NCBI RefSeq assembly: GCF_050015995.1
Contig: NZ_JBNHEP010000224.1
Location: 1-64,000, forward strand
DNA: 64,000 nt
Direction: 5' to 3'
From: Trichodesmium sp050015995
GTDB taxonomy: Bacteria; Cyanobacteriota; Cyanobacteriia; Cyanobacteriales; Microcoleaceae
How positions within the stretch are numbered: position 1 is the stretch's first letter; each line of letters begins with the position of its first letter. Under the pieces are notes generated by a model. It made no database searches. It saw only the letters and a list, made by a program, of their open reading frames with translations, and was not told where the DNA came from. The translations under genes and the position numbers were made by a program. Of this stretch, positions 47,691-57,160 are shown piece after piece.

Positions 47691-48989
47691 TTGAATCCTA
47701 TGATTAATCCTGCTTTGAGTCAATTTGGTACAACAATGTCTCGCCTTACAGGTGTGCGAGCTATTATGGCGGATATTATTGCCACTTTACGAGCGGGTCA
47801 AGGTCAGGAATTTCTTAACTTCAGTTCTGGAAATCCTCTAGTTTTGCCAGAGGTAGAAAAATTGTGGAAGAGTTGTACCACAAAATTATTGGCAACTCCA
47901 GAATATGGGGAAGTAGTAGGGCGTTACGGTTCGTCTCAGGGTTATCAACCGTTTATTGATGCAGTTGTTAATGATTTTAATTCTCGCTATGGATTGAGTT
48001 TGAGCAATCGCAACGTTTTGATTACTCCAGGTTCTCAGTCTATATATTTCTATGCTGCCAATGCTTTTGGAGGATATACTGACAGCCAAACTCTGAAAAA
48101 AATTGTCTTACCCCTTAGTCCAGATTATACTGGTTATGGTGGAGTTAGTTTAGTCCCAGAGGCAGTAGTTGCATATAAACCAACTCTGGAAATTGATACT
48201 GAGGGTCATCGCTTCAAATATTGTCCTGACTTTAGTCAACTGGTCATTGATGAAAATACTGGTTGTGTCATTTTCTCACGCCCCTGTAACCCTACTGGCA
48301 ATGTTATTAGTGTTGATGAGGTAAAGAAAATTGCCCATCAAGCTGCTGTTTATGATGTGCCAGTATTTGTGGATGCTGCTTATGCTCCTCCGTATCCAGG
48401 GTTAAATTTTGTCGAGATGGAACCTGTTTTTGGGGAAAATATTGTTCATTGTATGAGTTTATCAAAAGCTGGACTTCCTGGGGAAAGAATTGGTATTGCT
48501 ATTGGCGATGAAGGAATAATTGAGGTTTTGCAGGCGTTTCAGACTAATATGTGTATCCATTCTCCTCGTTATGGACAGGCGATCGCTACGGATGCAATTA
48601 ATTCTGGCGCTCTGGCAGAAATTTCTACTCAAGTGATTCGGCCTTTTTATCAAAATAAATTTTCGATTTTAGAATCAACTTTAGAAAAAGCTTTACCAAA
48701 AAATTTGCCCTGGTTTCTTCATCGTTTTGAGGGAGCTATTTTTGCTTGGTTGTGGTTGAAAGATTTACCGATGACTGACTGGGATCTTTACCAAAAGTTG
48801 AAGGAAGTGGGGGTTATTGTTGTGCCTGGTAGTTCATTTTTCCCTGGTTTACGGGAAGAATGGGTTCATAAACAAGAGTGTATTCGGATTAGTTTGACGG
48901 CTTCTGATGAGGATATTGAAGAGGGAATGAAACGTTTGGCGAAGACGATAATTTCTATTTTTGAAAGTGCCTCAGCTAACTTTAGTTAA
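47691..48989 (+). CDS. avtA: Valine--pyruvate aminotransferase
   Basis: This PLP-dependent class I/II aminotransferase interconverts valine/2-ketoisovalerate with alanine/pyruvate. The 432-residue protein has SRPCNPTGNVIS, the PLP lysine in MSLSKAGLPGERIGIAIGD and the Arg in CIRISLTAS. The AvtA-specific N-terminus (PALSQFGTTMSRLTGVRAIMADI) is visible. The start is TTG at 47691 or ATG at 47700; no good ribosome binding site decides it. A repeat array with hairpins precedes it. Confidence 0.88.
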   Translation: MNPMINPALSQFGTTMSRLTGVRAIMADIIATLRAGQGQEFLNFSSGNPLVLPEVEKLWKSCTTKLLATPEYGEVVGRYGSSQGYQPFIDAVVNDFNSRYGLSLSNRNVLITPGSQSIYFYAANAFGGYTDSQTLKKIVLPLSPDYTGYGGVSLVPEAVVAYKPTLEIDTEGHRFKYCPDFSQLVIDENTGCVIFSRPCNPTGNVISVDEVKKIAHQAAVYDVPVFVDAAYAPPYPGLNFVEMEPVFGENIVHCMSLSKAGLPGERIGIAIGDEGIIEVLQAFQTNMCIHSPRYGQAIATDAINSGALAEISTQVIRPFYQNKFSILESTLEKALPKNLPWFLHRFEGAIFAWLWLKDLPMTDWDLYQKLKEVGVIVVPGSSFFPGLREEWVHKQECIRISLTASDEDIEEGMKRLAKTIISIFESASANFS

Positions 48990-49899
48990 TATAGCTATTA
49001 CCAAAGTGCAATAAGCGTAGGTTGGGTTTCGTTCCTCAACCCAACAGACATGTCAGAAAAGAGGGAGTAGGAACTAGGAAATAGGGGGGGGGGGAAATTA
49101 ATGATTTATGTAAATAAACTATGATTTTATTCTTGATTATTGAAGATGTCTAATACAGCTATATAAATCCTAAATGATTTGTGAAAAAAAACTGTAGGGG
49201 TTTAGTCTTTTAATCCAATTTTCGCTGGGATTTGGAGACAAAACCCCTAGGTTAACGAAGTCAGAAGTTGTTTTTGTAAAGGCGATTTGAGCAAGCCTCC
49301 AAAAACATTTCGCCCATCAAGGTGGGCTGGCGTGACCCAATTTTTTTGATAAAATATTACAACTTACAAGATATTTAAGTACCTAAACAAAATTATTTAC
49401 CTATTCTGATTCTCTGGAATCTTTAGAAAGCAAAGAATTCAGCTTGTATAAATGTGTAATTAATTTTGTTTACCTGCTTAGGTTTGCTATATTACTAAAT
49501 TTAGAGTCAACAATAATGTTACAATTGGGGCGATTTTTCTAGTAGTCTGGCTATTCCTGATAAGGTTTACTTGAAAGCTTCTGTTATTTATCAAGGTTGA
49601 AAAGAAACTTATCAGTTTGTTGAATACATTAAGGAAGTTGTAATAGTATAGACTAGGATTTAGACACAAGGAACTCAGAAACCTGATTTTTGTAAATATC
49701 TGTTGTTAAAATATACAGCATATTCCAAGTATATGAAGTAGAGATATTAACAATTAAATTTTCCCAGTGTGGGCACCTTGCCCGCTATGAGTGTACCTCA
49801 CAAAATGGAATCCGCTGTAAGATTTATTATAAAAACTGGGTTTCTTTGCGTCACTCCTAATAGACTTTAAACAATATACATAAAAGGAGTATAAAATAT
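48990..49899. other. Intergenic region with two MITE-like copies
   Basis: No gene is seen. A stem-loop GTTGGGTT...AACCCAAC (49019-49046) follows avtA. A short MITE with AGACATGTC/GATGTCT ends lies at 49046-49151 and contains an 11-G run near 49084. A dispersed repeat at 49277-49352 matches 3172-3251, and 49714-49819 matches 15395-15548. Confidence 0.6.
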
Positions 49900-50379
49900 A
49901 TGAGCGCCTCAATTTATAGTATTTCTATTGAATCGACTGTGGGAATTGCTAGACATTATTTTATTTCGTCTGACGAAATGTTTGAAAATTCAATTGGATG
50001 GGGTCCTCAAGGAATTGAATATCAGGGAAAAGGGGCAGAATTAACGGTTGAAGAAGAACAACGAGCTTGTGAATATTTACACAAATTTGGCAAGTATAAT
50101 ATTCATACTAATAATTGTGAAATGTTTGCTTGGTATGTGATTACTGGAAAACATTATTCTGGGCAAATTAAAGAAAAATTTCAGACTGCAATTGGAGCTA
50201 AAATGGTTTCTCTTGTACAACCTGTTTTGACAGCTAGAGAAATAGTTAATCATCAGTATGAACAAGCAATAGTTCGTAAATTTAATGAAGACCTAGAAAA
50301 AGCAAAACTTGTTCGGTTAAAATCAGAGCAAGCAATGCGTGATGATTTTTGGAAAAAAAGAGATGCTAAGGAAAACTAG
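49900..50379 (+). CDS. LRAT-like (NCEMFA) protein
   Basis: The 159-residue protein contains NIHTNNCEMFAWYVITGKHY, matching the LRAT/NlpC-type NCEHFA block with His replaced by Met; Cys73 would be the nucleophile. His19 in GIARHYFISSD may be the catalytic His. It is shorter than the protein at 32.9 kb and ends in a charged helical tail (about 100-159: REIVNHQYEQAIVRKFNEDL). An RBS-like AAAGGAG stands upstream. It may be a divergent family member. Confidence 0.75.
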   Translation: MSASIYSISIESTVGIARHYFISSDEMFENSIGWGPQGIEYQGKGAELTVEEEQRACEYLHKFGKYNIHTNNCEMFAWYVITGKHYSGQIKEKFQTAIGAKMVSLVQPVLTAREIVNHQYEQAIVRKFNEDLEKAKLVRLKSEQAMRDDFWKKRDAKEN

Positions 50380-50667
50380 ATTTGATAGTAAGTTAATTCC
50401 TGTAATAATTTAGCTTTCGGCTATCAGCTAATTGTCTTTTTAAGAGGTACTATTCACAGATTGAGCAAAAATAACTTGACTACAAATCCCTAAAATTTTC
50501 TATTCGTCATCCCCTAACTTTCATACCCTAATATTAATACTAACTGCTGATAGCTAATAGCTGAATACTTACCTTTCAGGATTTAACTTTTGAAGTTGAA
50601 AATTCTCCTCCTGTAGAGTATGCTAAATACGTCAAGATCCTACAAATAGAAAAAAAACTATTTAAAG

Positions 50668-51550
50668 ATGATAACTGTCAAAGAAGCAAGAGAAAAAGCA
50701 GTATCTTTTCTTAGCGAACCAGGACTTGAACGAGAATTTATTGAAAATGTTTCAGTCAAACTTGATGATGCAGAAAAATTGATTAATATAAGCCGTCAAA
50801 AACAGCCTCAAAAAATATTATAAATTGGTACTTTTGTTGGATTCTCTACTGCTGTATTAGGATTGTGTTTACCAGAAATAGAAATTTTTTGTATTGATGC
50901 CGATATTCCTGTAACACTTCAAAATCTTCTCTGTGTTAAATAATTTTAAATTAACAATGAAAAGACTAATTTATATTTTGTGGAAAAAGTTTTACACCAG
51001 TTAGAAATTTTGACAATATTCACCCTAAACCGAGGTTTTTTTCTTGTTGTTTTCCTAACAAAGAAGATTTAGATAGAGTTGTGAATTATGGGATTAAACT
51101 TGAAGACAGGGAAATTATCGGTCTAGAAATTTGTGAAAAATATAGACCATTCGATATAGCATTTCTAGATGGAGACCATAGAAAGGAAGCTGTAAAACAA
51201 GACCTAATATTACTATCTCGTTATATTAGACATAGGCGTGAAAAAGATATAGATTTTTTGCGGCTAGTAGGGAACACTTAACACTTAAGACTTAACAGGG
51301 AATATATTTTCACGAAAAAGATACGAAAAATGATTTCGGAGAGTGAATTTTACAACTCTAGTTTGTCTTAAATAAAGAGCAAGTTTATTTTCTGGAGAGA
51401 TCTATTAGACCCGGAGGAGCGAGCTTTCTTCACGATATGGGTTTAGATGATTGGGGGCAAGAAGTGCGTCAAGGTGTGGAGCAATTTTTAAAAGAATTTC
51501 CTCAAAAAGAATTTCGCATTGAAGGTGAAATTGGCTTTATATCAATTTAA
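50668..51550 (+). pseudogene. O-methyltransferase-like gene split by a MITE
   Basis: The first part reads MITVKEAREKAVSFLSEPGL and continues ILxIGTFVGFSTAVLGLCLP, with TAA (50821-50823) at the Glu of the normal ILEIG SAM-binding motif. Other stops follow. The middle part holds FDIAFLDGDHRKEAVKQDL. The 3' part, RPGGASFLHDMGLDDWGQEV, starts right of the MITE and ends at 51550. Removing 179 bp between the two TATTAGAC repeats restores the frame LSRYIRPGGASF. The gene is dead by several stops as well as the insertion. Confidence 0.85.
51224..51410. mobile_element. MITE inside the methyltransferase, flanked by TATTAGAC
   Basis: The 8-bp direct repeat TATTAGAC lies at 51224-51231 and 51403-51410. 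The insert begins ATAGGCGTGAAAAAGATA and ends TTTATTTTCTGGAGAGATC; both ends recur at 58471 and about 58799-58810. The right end resembles the TAGACATCTC terminal sequence of the 33588 element. Confidence 0.85.
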
Positions 51551-52120
51551 TTTTGATATTCAATTTGGTAGTTTTCAGATAAAAACTATAATTCTTGTAG
51601 GGCACTTCTACATAAGGCCTTTAGAGAAGTTGAATACAATCAAAATTACTATAATTTGCTGAAAAATTCCAGATACCGAGTTTCTCACACTGTTTTAGTT
51701 GGAGACTCGGTTAATTTTTTGTGTGTTGTTATTGTCAATTTTAATTTTTGATTGCTACATTTTTTTATTTTATATTCAATCAAAAAACTTGTTTTTTATA
51801 AAAAAACTATACATTAAAAATAAAGAATATAAAATGATTTAAGTCGGATGTGTATTTGCTAAAATATAATTATTTAATGTTTAAAATGATAATAATAGCT
51901 GCTTAAAAGTGGTTAATGACGACTGAAGATTAAATACTAAAAACAGTCAAAATATTTGTAAAAAACATTGATCGTGTTTGTATAGTATTTTCACAAAATT
52001 ATTTTTATTGGTAACTTTAATAAAATCAAAATTAAGAATTATCAAAAATTCTTAATAAAAACGAAAATTGTCCTGGTTAAAGCGGAGATCAAAAGAATAA
52101 GCTATAAAGTAATAAGAGGT
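51551..52120. other. AT-rich intergenic region
   Basis: No gene, repeat array or hairpin beyond the one at 52121 is visible; it holds the presumed promoter of the 52165 gene. Confidence 0.4.
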
Positions 52121-52164
52121 GAGGGGTATTACCCCTCAAATAGTAAGTTGATTAAGGAGGTCCA
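52121..52164 (+). promoter_or_regulatory. Hairpin plus strong ribosome binding site
   Basis: GAGGGGT-ATT-ACCCCTC is a perfect 7-bp stem at 52121-52137. AAGGAGGT follows at 52154-52161 just before ATG 52165. The stem may protect the mRNA 5' end or control access to the ribosome binding site. Confidence 0.6.
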
Positions 52165-52737
52165 ATGGTACAGAGTTTTGAGATTGATACAACCCACAAG
52201 ATAAATCCTCTAACCGATAACTTCAGGGTCAAAAATGGATATAAATTTGTAGCTACTCCTGAGTATGACCAGACTGAATCAGAATTATTAAAACTTTCAA
52301 CTATGCCCAGTTGTATTCGCCTTGGCCTAGAAGATTTAAAATCCTTTGAAGTAGTAGACAATCAATTTCTAAATTGGGGCATAACTTTCTCTAATGCGAT
52401 CGCCATCGAACCATCAAACCCAGCTTTTGCAATTCCTTCAGGTATTAGAGTATTAATGGGAGCGCCAAAAAGTGGCCTAATAGAAATGAACTTTACATCT
52501 CCAGTCAAGTTTGTCAGTGGACTGGTAACGAGTTCCCGCCGAACTGTTTTGTCAGCCTATAATCAAAATGAAGAACTCTTAGCTGAAGACGAAATGCCCG
52601 CTTCAAACTTGCTTGACTCTGATTCAATTATTCCTCCTAATGCTAAACTAACCGTGAATGCTGAGAATATTTACAAAGTTAGTTTCTATGCTTTTGACGG
52701 CCAGCTTATAGTTATAGATTTGAGCTTTGGGTTTTAA
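52165..52737 (+). CDS. Unknown beta-rich protein, well translated
   Basis: The 190-residue protein has alternating hydrophobic strands (GIRVLMGAPKSGLIEMNFTS, PVKFVSGLVTSSRRTVLSAY, YKVSFYAFDGQLIVIDLSFG) suggesting a beta-sandwich, like domains of secreted or carbohydrate-binding proteins, but it has no signal peptide. I do not recognise a family. The consensus AAGGAGGT site suggests high translation. The next gene, GH57, begins about 100 bp downstream on the same strand. Confidence 0.8.
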   Translation: MVQSFEIDTTHKINPLTDNFRVKNGYKFVATPEYDQTESELLKLSTMPSCIRLGLEDLKSFEVVDNQFLNWGITFSNAIAIEPSNPAFAIPSGIRVLMGAPKSGLIEMNFTSPVKFVSGLVTSSRRTVLSAYNQNEELLAEDEMPASNLLDSDSIIPPNAKLTVNAENIYKVSFYAFDGQLIVIDLSFGF

Positions 52738-52745
52738 CTAGAATT

Positions 52746-52775
52746 TAAAATTTAGAATTTAGAATTTAGAATTTT
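52746..52775. repeat. Heptamer tandem repeat (TTTAGAA)n
   Basis: AAAATTTAGAATTTAGAATT and onward, about four copies of a heptamer between the unknown gene and GH57. Confidence 0.85.
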
Positions 52776-52836
52776 GGCAAATTAATTTTAAATCAATTTT
52801 TATTTTCTGTGGTATAAAGAACAAATAAATAAATTA

Positions 52837-54102
52837 GTGGTCTTGTACCAGGGAGTTCCCGAAGTGTTAAACAATCCTCAAGTCTTATTTGTCCCCTGGT
52901 TACATTTTCACCAACCTCCGATTTGGAATAATGGCCAATTACAGGGCAACTTAGAAAAAATGCTCAATGGTGAACCTAACTCAGAAGAGCATTGGAATGC
53001 TCAATGGTTTGCCCAAGCATACAAAAATCCTGCCCGTTATGCCAAAGAACTATCTGAAGAAGGTCATCAACCCCGGATGATGGTAGATTATTCGGGAGTA
53101 TTGCTCGAAGAGATGGCAAAACTTTCGACCAATGGCATTTTCTCTAATCTTTATGTTGATGGGGAAGCAGTAGGAGATGTAATTAGTCTCTGGCGAGAAG
53201 TTCTCACAGAATATTCAGACACAATAGAATTTACTGGTAGTGCATATAGTCATTGTTATTTTCCTGCTACTCCCGAACGAGACCATGAAGCTCAAATTAT
53301 GGAATGGCGAAAGGTGTTTGCAGATTTGTTTGGGGAAAAGGCACTATCACGGGTGCGAGGGTTTTGGCCTCCAGAGATGGGAATGACTGGGGACCCTGCG
53401 GAAGCATTGAGATTTGTGCGTCTGTTGAAAAAGTGTGGTTATGAATGGATTATTTTACCGAATGCAGCATTGGAACATCCTGAAGGTTGGAGTACGCCAG
53501 AGTTAGAAAACCGGGTGCATTGGTTGGTAGTGGAATCAGAGGGTGAGTCGGAACGTATTCTATGTGTGGTGAGGGATACGGATATGGGGATTCGACAACA
53601 AAGCGGTCAAAATGCTGAGGGTTGTATTAATGATGTGCGATATCGTGGTGGAGAAGTGGGAATGAAACCACCTGCTTTGGTTGTGCCGACTTCTGATGGG
53701 GAGAATGGTAATGTGATGATGTTTGAATATTTTAAGAATTCTTTTGCTCCTTTGTTTCAGGAGAGGGATCGCTGGTCGGATGTGGGTTTTATGACGGTGA
53801 GTGAATATATTGATACTTATTTATCAGATGGAGTTGCAACAGAGGTGAGGTTAAAGTCTACAGGGGGTTCGTGGATAGGAGGTCATCAACAATGGCAAGA
53901 GGGAGATTTGCGACAACAGGTATTGGCAGCGGTTGAACAGTTGAGTCAAGATTATGCCAAGGTTGTAGAGTCTGGCAAGGGTTCTGCTGAAAAAAGTAGA
54001 GCTTTGTTGTTGTGTGAAACCAGTTGTTTTGTTTATTGGGGTTCTGATTTTTGGGCGCAACAGGCAAAGTTATTTATTGAGTGGGCAAGAGAGATGTTAT
54101 AG
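52837..54102 (+). CDS. GH57-family glycoside hydrolase
   Basis: This 421-residue protein matches GH57 alpha-glucan hydrolases: FVPWLHFHQPPIW near the N-terminus, FTGSAYSHCYFP, and RVRGFWPPEMGM with the catalytic-nucleophile Glu. It probably acts on glycogen or related alpha-glucans in the cytoplasm (no signal peptide). The GTG at 52837 is the likely start, with no clear ribosome binding site. Substrate and branching activity are unknown. Confidence 0.9.
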   Translation: MVLYQGVPEVLNNPQVLFVPWLHFHQPPIWNNGQLQGNLEKMLNGEPNSEEHWNAQWFAQAYKNPARYAKELSEEGHQPRMMVDYSGVLLEEMAKLSTNGIFSNLYVDGEAVGDVISLWREVLTEYSDTIEFTGSAYSHCYFPATPERDHEAQIMEWRKVFADLFGEKALSRVRGFWPPEMGMTGDPAEALRFVRLLKKCGYEWIILPNAALEHPEGWSTPELENRVHWLVVESEGESERILCVVRDTDMGIRQQSGQNAEGCINDVRYRGGEVGMKPPALVVPTSDGENGNVMMFEYFKNSFAPLFQERDRWSDVGFMTVSEYIDTYLSDGVATEVRLKSTGGSWIGGHQQWQEGDLRQQVLAAVEQLSQDYAKVVESGKGSAEKSRALLLCETSCFVYWGSDFWAQQAKLFIEWAREML

Positions 54103-54989
54103 AAGTAGAACGACACATATAATTTTGTGCATGAGGGCGGGTTTATCTAAATCTTAGGGTAAGCATGAAAATTTGCACTAAAACCCGCCCCTACTATTGC
54201 AGCATTTAAGGTGTGTCAGTCTACTAGAGTATTATTCATAGATATTCAAAGATATTGATTATACTTTCTGTTTCTGCTTTTGTTTATCTTTCTGTTTGAA
54301 AGCTGACATCCCCAGGAAACTTAAACCTAATCCCAACAAACTCAATGTAGAAGTAGGTTCAGGAACAGCTTGATTATATTCAGGAACAGCTTGATTATAT
54401 TCAGAGTTTAGAACAGATATAGCTTCATTTGCTATTAACTGATAAAATTTTGTTGTAGGATGAATGTAATCCCAGTATAAGTATCCATCTGATAAGTTTC
54501 CATCTGGATCTGCAAGATTAACAGCACACCTAAATTTGTCGTCGCATTCTAACCAACTGTCTGTTACATTAGTAAAACCGAACTCACCGGGATTCTCAAG
54601 TATATTATCGAAAGTAGAGTTAACATCTAATAATGTGATGGTAACTTCAGACAACTCTTCCTCTAACTCAGCGATCTCTAACTCCAATTTTTGGTTATGA
54701 TGATCTGTTAATTGATTGAATATGTTTTCATCTATACCTTGGATTTTATGAAAATCTGAGTTTGTGAATGATAGCAAGTTAGGGATCAGGAAGTTACGAG
54801 CGCCTACATCATATAAATTTTCAATACCATCGATCACATTCTCAACAGTTGTATCTACAATATCAGGAGAGTTACCTGCAATATAATCTTCTGTACCGAA
54901 AAGATAATCAATAGAACCTATCCAGAGAGTATACAGTGCATTAGAGTTAGCTGGCTGACCTTCAAGATCCCGTTCTACTAAACTTACCC

Positions 54990-55107
54990 AAACTTACCCA
55001 TGAATGATTGCATGAGCTTTGGAGCTAGCTTCCTGTTTCCCAGAAGACCACTGACCGCAGTCTGTAACTTATCTTCTCCACAGGCTTAAAATCGCTTGGA
55101 ACTCAAG
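54990..55107 (-). ncRNA. Predicted omega RNA / right-end region of TnpB element
   Basis: Downstream of the tnpB stop on the minus strand, the sequence GTGGAGAAGATAAGTTACAG, CGGTCAGTGGTCTTCTGGG and AGCTAGCTCCAAAGCTCATG leads to the element edge. TnpB proteins use an RNA from this position to guide DNA cleavage; the boundaries here are inferred. Confidence 0.5.
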
Positions 55108-56193
55108 CTACTTCTTCACATAGTTTTCTAGGTTGACAGCAGCATTAAAGTCTCTGTCAGCTTCAAATCCACAGTTGCTGCATTTATATGTCCTGGCACT
55201 CAATGGCATTTTTTGTTTCTGCCCGCACTCAGAGCAGATTTGAGAACTTGGATAAAACCTATCTGCTATTACTAATTCACTGCCATACCATTCACATTTG
55301 TATGTTAGTTGACGCCTGAACTCATAAAAGCCACAGTCTGCTATCGCACTTGCCAGTTTATGATTCTTGAGCATTCCACTTACATTCAAATCCTCTATGA
55401 CTATGGTGCTGTGGTTTTTAGCTAGCCATGTTGTTAGTTTATGAAGTGTGTCAGCTCGGATGTCAGCTACTCTTTTATGAGCTTTTGATAGTCTTTTTAT
55501 GGCTTTGGCTCTGTTTTTTGAACCAGGCTCTTTTTTCTTGACACGCCGTTGATAACGAGTTAATCGTTTTTTAGCTTGTTTGTATGGTTTGACGTTGGCA
55601 AATACTGTTCCATCACTACAAGTTGCTAGAGCATTTATGCCTACATCTACACCAATAATATCTCGTTGTTTTGGAGTCGGATTTGCTTCTTGCTCCAAAT
55701 CATATTTGAAACTGATATACCAATCACCTGCTCTTTTAGATATTGTGACGTTTTTTACTCTGTAAGATGGTAAGATTTCATAAGTTTTTACTATTCCTAT
55801 TCTAGGTAGTTTTATATAATTTCCTTGAAGAATCTGAATACTGCCTTCTAAATAGAAACTGTCTTTTTTCCCTTTTTTCTTAAACTTGGGAAATCCACTT
55901 TGAGGAATGCTTAAAAAGTTTTTAAATGCCTTTTCTAAGTCTCTTAAGGCTTGTTGAGGGGCACACTTTGATACTTGATAGTACCAAGGATTTTGGCTTT
56001 TCACTTCAGCTACCAAACGTTTATGCAAAGTGATAGCACTAGGGCGTTTCTTGGTTGATTTGTACTCAGTTATACAAGTTGCTAATCCCCAGTTATAAGC
56101 ATGACGAGCTACACCTGCGTGTTTGGCAAGTATTGTTTTTTGGTAATTGTTAACTTTTAACTTGGTCTTGATTGATTGCATTTGAACACGCAC
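55108..56193 (-). CDS. tnpB: RNA-guided nuclease TnpB
   Basis: The 361-residue TnpB has a RuvC-like triad: Asp183 in IIGVDVGINA, Glu267 in TIVIEDLNV and Asp346 or 348 in CGFEADRDFNAA. The zinc finger has Cys320, 323, 338 and 341. N-terminal KHAGVARHAYNWGLATCITE is the family start. It is slightly short but has no visible lesion, so it could be an active guide-RNA nuclease. It sits inside the split GDSL gene and has no tnpA partner. Confidence 0.93.
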   Translation of the reverse strand: MRVQMQSIKTKLKVNNYQKTILAKHAGVARHAYNWGLATCITEYKSTKKRPSAITLHKRLVAEVKSQNPWYYQVSKCAPQQALRDLEKAFKNFLSIPQSGFPKFKKKGKKDSFYLEGSIQILQGNYIKLPRIGIVKTYEILPSYRVKNVTISKRAGDWYISFKYDLEQEANPTPKQRDIIGVDVGINALATCSDGTVFANVKPYKQAKKRLTRYQRRVKKKEPGSKNRAKAIKRLSKAHKRVADIRADTLHKLTTWLAKNHSTIVIEDLNVSGMLKNHKLASAIADCGFYEFRRQLTYKCEWYGSELVIADRFYPSSQICSECGQKQKMPLSARTYKCSNCGFEADRDFNAAVNLENYVKK

Positions 56194-56931
56194 ACCATGA
56201 AAAAAAGTCTTTGATTATTGATAACAATTTTAATGTATGATAGCAGCTACTCAGCAAATTTTCAATATTTCTTAATATTTGTCTAACTTTGTCCAATTAT
56301 TTGGCTTCAGTAGTTAGCCCCAGAAAAGAGTTAAGTTGTTTTCCTAAGCCACTATCTCCACTACTATTTCCACCTTTAGCAAAATTAGCTCCATCTGAAG
56401 ACACACCACCACGACCAGGCTTATAAAAAGTTACAGGATCTAAATCTAAACACGATGATGCTAGAATATCTGTAAAAACATATCCGTTAGAAGCTCTACC
56501 CTCAAAATAAAGATCGGGTTTTTTAATAGTAACTCCGTTTGTATTTCCTGGGTCTGAAAGGCTATCCCCAAAAACAAACATTTGGGAAAAGTCTAAATTG
56601 CAATTTGCAGCGTAAACTGGTGCAGTGCCTATAGTTAGGGTAGACGCAGTTAGAGCCATGCTGAGTGACACCAATTTATTCATTGATTTAAGTTTTATTA
56701 TTATAATAAATATACTCTGTTAAGTATAAATAAGAATTGTTAGTGTTTTATGAAAATTCAGTAAAGATTGGGGATAATTTCACTGTTTATATGAATATTT
56801 GATGAAGTAGGCATTTTTTTATTGACATGAGGGGGGGGTTTTGGTGTATATCGAGTTATCAGTTATCTTTAAAGTGTAAGTAAAATTTATAAGGAATGTC
56901 AAGTTAGGCTTAATCATTCAGCACAAAATTG

Positions 56932-57042
56932 GTAGTGGACTGACACACCTTAAATGGTGCAATAAATTTTTAGGAAAAGTCTGAATGTATCAGAGATTAA
57001 GTCATTTTTCTAATGCACAGTTTTAGCTGTGTCAGTCCAGTA
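56932..57042. mobile_element. MITE with TGGACTGACACA ends
   Basis: Left end at about 56936, right end TGTGTCAGTCCA at 57028-57039. A sister copy is at 47248-47361. Next to it at 57043-57110 is another inverted pair (GTGCGTTA...TAACGCAC). Confidence 0.75.
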
Positions 57043-57160
57043 GGGTGCGTTAGACAGCCAAAACTTTGACTATGAAAGACATTTAACAGTCAGTCGTAAC
57101 GCACCATTGAATATGTGTCAATCCACTACAGTCTTTTTCACATATATTCAAAGATATTGA

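Larger units (their letters stand above)
54990..56310 (-). mobile_element. IS605/IS607-type element with tnpB only
   Basis: Boundaries are set by the points where GDSL homology stops (about 56310) and resumes (about 54990). It carries a full tnpB on the minus strand and no tnpA, so it would need a transposase in trans. The edges have no target duplication, as expected for this class. Confidence 0.75.
54259..56683 (-). pseudogene. PEP-CTERM GDSL/SGNH hydrolase, split by a TnpB element
   Basis: The N-terminal part (56297-56683) has a signal peptide and FVFGDSLSD with the GDSL serine, and reads up to KQLNSFLGL. The C-terminal part (54259-about 54985) resumes at SLVERDLEGQPANSNALYTL and ends with the sorting signal VPEPTSTLSLLGLGLSFLG, preceded by a 21-bp tandem duplication (EYNQAVP twice). 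Between them sits a TnpB element. The gene lines up with the intact paralogue at 57161-58303, and the missing link is small, so the insertion is the main lesion. The GSIDYL replaces the family's G-x-N-D (here N to I), a further decay. Confidence 0.85.

Noticed and set aside
49084..49094. 11-base G run
   Set aside because: It is a homopolymer inside a short MITE; it may be a sequencing or slippage artefact and needs no function.
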